Shown: one piece after another, positions 60,879-64,000 of the stretch
How the letters are laid out: each line of letters begins with the position of its first letter
Position numbering within the stretch: the stretch's first letter is position 1
Assembly: GCF_003575965.1 (NCBI RefSeq)
Contig: NZ_QWJJ01000006.1
Coordinates: forward strand, 186,001-250,000
Origin: Pseudooceanicola sediminis
Lineage (GTDB): Bacteria > Pseudomonadota > Alphaproteobacteria > Rhodobacterales > Rhodobacteraceae
Direction: 5' to 3'
DNA: 64,000 nt
Translations under genes and position numbers: made by a program
Notes under the pieces: model-generated
The model's database searches: none
What the model was told of the DNA's origin: nothing
The model's input: the letters and a program-made list of their open reading frames with translations, nothing else

Positions 60879-60963
60879 GTTTCTTCCTCCCTGAAAGATG
60901 ACGTGTGCATGTGACCGCAGGGGCGCCCTCCTCTGGTGTCCCTGCCTGCGTGCTTGGTGTGCG

Positions 60964-62166
60964 CTAGGCGGCCTCGACCTCCACCGGGATGGAGTGATAT
61001 CCGCGCAACCAGTTGATCTGGACACGCTCGGGTGTGCCGACCAGGTGGATGCGGCGCACCCGGCTGGCCAGCGCCCGCAGGACGCTCTCGGCCTCAAGCC
61101 GGGCGACCATCTGGCCGACGCAGCCGTGAATGCCCGTGCCGAAGGACAGATGCCCCACCGGCCGGCGGGTGATATCGTAGGTATCGGGATCCGCCCAGCG
61201 GGCGGGGTCGCGGTTGGCGGCGGCCAGCCACATCAGGATCTTTTCGTCGCCCCCGAGCGCCACCCCCCCGAGCTGCGTCGCCGCCACCGTCGTGCGCCCG
61301 ATCACCGGGCTGGGGGCCTGAAACCGCAGCCCCTCCTCAAACGCGGGACGGGCCAGATCGGGGTCGGCACGCAGCATGTCCCATTGATCGGGGCGTTCGA
61401 TCAGCGCCATCAGCGTCATGCCGATGCCGAAAACGGTGGTATCGATCCCGGCCGAGATGAAGGCCCGGACCAGCATGCCCGCATCTTCGTGACTGATCTC
61501 TCCGTTATGGGCTGCGGCATAGATCTCGGCCCCGAAGCTGCCGGGAAGGATGTTCTCTTCGCGCATCTGTTCGGCCACGTAGGCAAAGGTGCCGTTGTCC
61601 TCAACCACCTTGCGCGCGGCCTCGTACAGGTCGTTCCTGGGCCCCATCGCGTTGAAATTCAGCGTCGAATACGGCATCAGGTGCGGCCGCCCTTCGGGCC
61701 TTAGCCCGGCGGCATCCGGCAGCACCTTGAACGGAAAGGCAAAGGCAAGATCCGCCGCCAGATCGAAGCGGCCCCTTGCGACCAGCGCATCGACCATGCG
61801 ATCCGCCTCTTGCTGAAACCCGACTGCCAGCTTGCGCAGGGCCGCCGGGGACAGCACCCGCGCCAGGACCTTGCGATTGGGGGTGTGCACCGGTGGGTCG
61901 GCCTCGAGAATGACCGAGGGCTTGCGCCAGGGTTCTTCGCGCACGACGTTGGTCATTCCGGTTCCGAACGCCGAGGAAAACCGGCGCCAGTCGGAAAAGA
62001 CCTCTCTTACGATACTGTCCTGCCCGGTCAGCCAGATGCCATATTTCGGCACCCAGACCACTGGCCCGGCCTCGCGGATCTGACGGTCCAGCGCATCGGG
62101 GTTGTCCCGCGCCTGCTGGCCGAACGGATCAACATCCAGTATCGGGCGATCATCGATCTGCTGCAT
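60964..62166 (-). CDS. Cytochrome P450, CYP199-like
   Basis: This 400-aa bacterial class I P450 has I-helix AFISAGIDTT near residue 240, ExxR in FEEGLRF near 280 and the heme loop FGTGIHGCVGQ with the Cys ligand near 350. Long stretches resemble CYP199A of Rhodopseudomonas, which O-demethylates para-substituted benzoates: SVILEADPPVHTPNRKVLARVLSP (abridged), NFNAMGPRND, PGSFGAEIYAAAHNGEI and LVRAFISAG. That resemblance is from memory. ATG 62166 is preferred over TTG 62172; GGAGGAG lies upstream. It heads a set with TRAP genes and a ferredoxin reductase. Confidence 0.9.
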   Translation of the reverse strand: MQQIDDRPILDVDPFGQQARDNPDALDRQIREAGPVVWVPKYGIWLTGQDSIVREVFSDWRRFSSAFGTGMTNVVREEPWRKPSVILEADPPVHTPNRKVLARVLSPAALRKLAVGFQQEADRMVDALVARGRFDLAADLAFAFPFKVLPDAAGLRPEGRPHLMPYSTLNFNAMGPRNDLYEAARKVVEDNGTFAYVAEQMREENILPGSFGAEIYAAAHNGEISHEDAGMLVRAFISAGIDTTVFGIGMTLMALIERPDQWDMLRADPDLARPAFEEGLRFQAPSPVIGRTTVAATQLGGVALGGDEKILMWLAAANRDPARWADPDTYDITRRPVGHLSFGTGIHGCVGQMVARLEAESVLRALASRVRRIHLVGTPERVQINWLRGYHSIPVEVEAA

Positions 62167-62195
62167 GGTCAAAGGTCTCCTCCCGCATGCAGTTT

Positions 62196-62225
62196 ATTGT
62201 GCAACAAATTTATATTGCAACAAAT
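62196..62225 (-). promoter_or_regulatory. Direct repeats in the P450 operon control region
   Basis: ATTGTGCAACAAAT (62196-62209) and ATTGCAACAAAT (62214-62225) are near-identical direct repeats 18 bases apart in an A+T-rich island just upstream of the P450 start. On the coding strand both read ATTTGTTGCA. They are good candidates for an activator or repressor site; no regulator gene lies next to them in the window. Confidence 0.5.
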
Positions 62226-62261
62226 ATTTTCCATTGCTGACCCTCCTCCGGCACCACGGGT

Positions 62262-64000
62262 TCACAGCGCGTCCCGGGCCGCGCCGAGCCAGATCGCAAC
62301 AGCCTCGGCGCCCGGATCGACATGGCCGATGACCCGGTCACCGATATAGCTGGAGCGGCCCCGGCGCGGCGGCATCTGGCGGGTTGCCTCGGCTCCCCGG
62401 CGGGCAGCGGTGGCGGCGGCGGCCAGGGCCGCGGGCAGATCGTCGGCACCGATCATCGCGGCGGCTGCTGGGGCCAGCGCATCGACCATGGTGCGGTCAC
62501 CGGGTGCGGCACCGCCCAGATCCTGAAGCGCCTGCACCCCGGCGCCAAAGGCGGTGGCAAGCGCGGTGGCAGGTGCGGTGGCAGGTGCGGTGGCGCCCGC
62601 GCCCGTCCGGGCATCGTCCAGGGCATCGTCCAGGGCATTGCCTGCGGCGGTGGCCAGGATGGCATAGAGCGGGCCGGAGGTGCCCCCGGTGGAACGGCGC
62701 ACGATCGCACCGACCTCGCGCCAGAAATCGCCCCCCGAAAGCGCGGACAAGGTGCCCGAGGCCGCTGTGATCTGCGCCGCCCCCGAGGCGAGAGAACGCC
62801 CGATGTCGCCGTCGCCGACGATCTGGTCCATCCGGGTCAGGATCGGCTCGGCCTCGATGAGGGCGGCGCAACAGGCCAGGACGACCGGCAGCGCGCCATT
62901 CGGCCCCTCTGCCGGGGTCGCACGGCTGTTGGCCCCCTCTGCCGGGTCCGCCCGGCTGTCCGTGCCCGTCGGCGGAGGCGCGAGGCACGGGCGTGTCGGC
63001 GCCTGCGGCGGCACCGTGGCGCGGACCCAGGCGGGCGCCGAGGTTTCTGCATCCAGCGCCTGCCTGCGCGCATCGTCCAGCTGCATCAGCGACAGGGACA
63101 CCCCCGCCATGTCGATGGCGGTCAACAGGGTGCCGCAGATCACCCGTTCTACCCGCAGGCCCAGCGCGGCGCAGGCCTCAAGCGCGTCGTTTGCCATGAT
63201 CGACAGTTCCATCGGAGGCGTCGCCCCGAGATTGTTGACCAGCAGCGCGACGGGCGCGCCCTGCGGCAGCGCCCTGTCCGCCGCGATCTTGCCGATCATG
63301 GCCTGCGCCAGGTCGCGGGCGGGCCGCAGGGCCACGCGCTCGGACCCGGCCTCGCCATGAATGCCCAGGCCCAGCTCGATCTCTTGCGGACCGAGGTTGA
63401 AATTCGGTGTTCCGGCGGCGGGGACGGTACAGGGAGTCAGGGCCACACCCATGGAGCCGACCGCCTGGATCGCCGCCCTGGCCGTGGCCGCGACCTCGGC
63501 CAGCGGCAGGCCCGCCGCCGCAGCGGCCCCGGCAATCTTGTGCACCAGCACGGTGCCCGCGATGCCGCGTCGCCCGGCGGTCTGCGCGGCAGAGCCAAGC
63601 GCGCAATCGTCATCGACGATCACCATTTCGGTCGCGATCCCCTCGCCCCGCGCGATCTGCGCCGCCAGGCCGAAATTCAGCCGGTCGCCCGTGTAGTTCT
63701 TGACGATCAGCAAGACGCCGCCCGGCCCGGCGACGGTGCGAATTGCCTCGAGCACCGCGTCGGTGGAGGGGGAGGCAAAGACATCCCCCGCAACGGCCGC
63801 CGTCAGCATGCCCTGACCGACATAGCCCGCGTGCGCCGGTTCGTGGCCGGACCCGCCGCCCGACACGATTGCCACCTGCCCCGCCGCGATCACCTGTTCC
63901 AGATCCGCGCGCACGACGATGGTGCGCCCGTCGATCAGACGCAGTCCCTCGGTGGCGCGGACATAGCCGAGCAGCGCCTCGGGGACGATGTCCGCCACAT
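62262..64000 (-). CDS. Dihydroxyacetone kinase, fused DhaK-DhaL, 5' end beyond the window
   Basis: The visible 578-aa frame contains DhaK (1-325) with VSGGGSGHEPAHAGYVG and the substrate-binding His214 in LGLGIHGEAG, then DhaL (370-578) with VGDGDIGRSL, RRSTGGTSGPLYA, APGDRTMVDAL and HVDPGAEAVAIW. This is an ATP-dependent single-chain kinase like that of Citrobacter. The visible frame begins ADIVPEALLGYV; family N-termini start about 7 residues earlier, so the true start is probably past base 64000. The interdomain linker has a PAEGxN repeat, and DhaL carries a slippage-like Ala/Pro/Thr insertion (TAPATAPATALATAF). Confidence 0.9.
   Translation of the reverse strand, partial: VADIVPEALLGYVRATEGLRLIDGRTIVVRADLEQVIAAGQVAIVSGGGSGHEPAHAGYVGQGMLTAAVAGDVFASPSTDAVLEAIRTVAGPGGVLLIVKNYTGDRLNFGLAAQIARGEGIATEMVIVDDDCALGSAAQTAGRRGIAGTVLVHKIAGAAAAAGLPLAEVAATARAAIQAVGSMGVALTPCTVPAAGTPNFNLGPQEIELGLGIHGEAGSERVALRPARDLAQAMIGKIAADRALPQGAPVALLVNNLGATPPMELSIMANDALEACAALGLRVERVICGTLLTAIDMAGVSLSLMQLDDARRQALDAETSAPAWVRATVPPQAPTRPCLAPPPTGTDSRADPAEGANSRATPAEGPNGALPVVLACCAALIEAEPILTRMDQIVGDGDIGRSLASGAAQITAASGTLSALSGGDFWREVGAIVRRSTGGTSGPLYAILATAAGNALDDALDDARTGAGATAPATAPATALATAFGAGVQALQDLGGAAPGDRTMVDALAPAAAAMIGADDLPAALAAAATAARRGAEATRQMPPRRGRSSYIGDRVIGHVDPGAEAVAIWLGAARDAL

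Noticed and set aside
62560-62640. Tandem GGTGGCA and CATCGTCCAGGG repeats as a noncoding element
   Set aside because: They lie in frame inside the DhaL coding region and translate to an Ala/Pro/Thr insertion and an ALDDALDD duplication, so they are treated as coding slippage.

Overview
The window looks like chromosomal DNA of a GC-rich alphaproteobacterium of the order Rhodobacterales (Roseobacter/Rhodobacter relatives). Supporting signs are the order of the riboflavin/nusB genes, an MmcB-type repair gene behind a GTTC-N7-GTTC LexA box, small families common in that order (DUF3572, DUF983, DUF2061, EVE), a non-pyrrolysine MttB homologue, and a tRNA-His that lacks the templated G-1 and carries A73. 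The assignment rests on reading the proteins; no search was run. The DNA is mostly core or lightly accessory genome. I saw no insertion sequence, integrase, phage or CRISPR.

Layout. 1-8.8 kb: a LysR regulator divergent from a complete peptide/nickel-type ABC importer that is translationally coupled to a CocE/NonD esterase-peptidase. 8.9-13.4 kb: spermidine-synthase-like methyltransferase, tRNA-His, SOS-controlled mmcB, and an unassigned pair made of a coiled-coil membrane protein and a membrane-anchored ClpP-like protein. 13.4-14.4 kb: gene-poor, repeat-bearing DNA. 14.4-18.8 kb: EVE and VOC genes with a divergent MarR gene, then a DsrE-like protein and an SsuABC/TauABC-type importer. 19.2-29.3 kb: riboflavin genes (nrdR-ribD and ribE-x-ribBX-ribH-nusB, all minus strand) split by a plus-strand capsule export module (kpsS-wza-kpsC).

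29.8-40.4 kb is a sensory region: heme oxygenase plus bacteriophytochrome (HWE kinase with receiver), an H-NOX/HNOBA-GGDEF pair, an MttB homologue, a HAD phosphatase, a MarR regulator and a PleD-like diguanylate cyclase. 40.8-43.2 kb: an ECF-sigma, one-TM protein and periplasmic CnrX-like cassette behind an EF-hand protein. 43.5-50.7 kb: DUF983, NUDIX, EamA transporter, fatty-acid desaturase, DUF2061, a possibly leaderless autoregulated XRE regulator, aldo/keto reductase and MFS genes. 50.9-56.1 kb: metG, then a secreted Cache (PDC) sensor protein and a large chemoreceptor. 56.7-62.2 kb: a likely operon for uptake and oxidation of a small acid (CYP199-like P450, TRAP transporter DctPQM, FAD ferredoxin reductase). 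The right edge holds a fused DhaK-DhaL kinase that runs off the window.

The least explained signal is a family of short direct-repeat arrays of 11-bp units starting CGGT (consensus near CGGTATCTGNN), in five mostly noncoding places (13.9, 19.1, 25.7, 35.4 and 56.4 kb). Three of them share a CGAAA-N2/3-AACGTCGGTAT leader. A related GGGTAT-TTGGGGG repeat with eight G-runs fills the kpsC/ribD convergent junction. Other leads are an H-NOX protein with no histidine at the heme-ligand position, a DHBP synthase fused to a GTP cyclohydrolase II-like domain without zinc cysteines, and the CYP199-TRAP-reductase operon with no ferredoxin gene.
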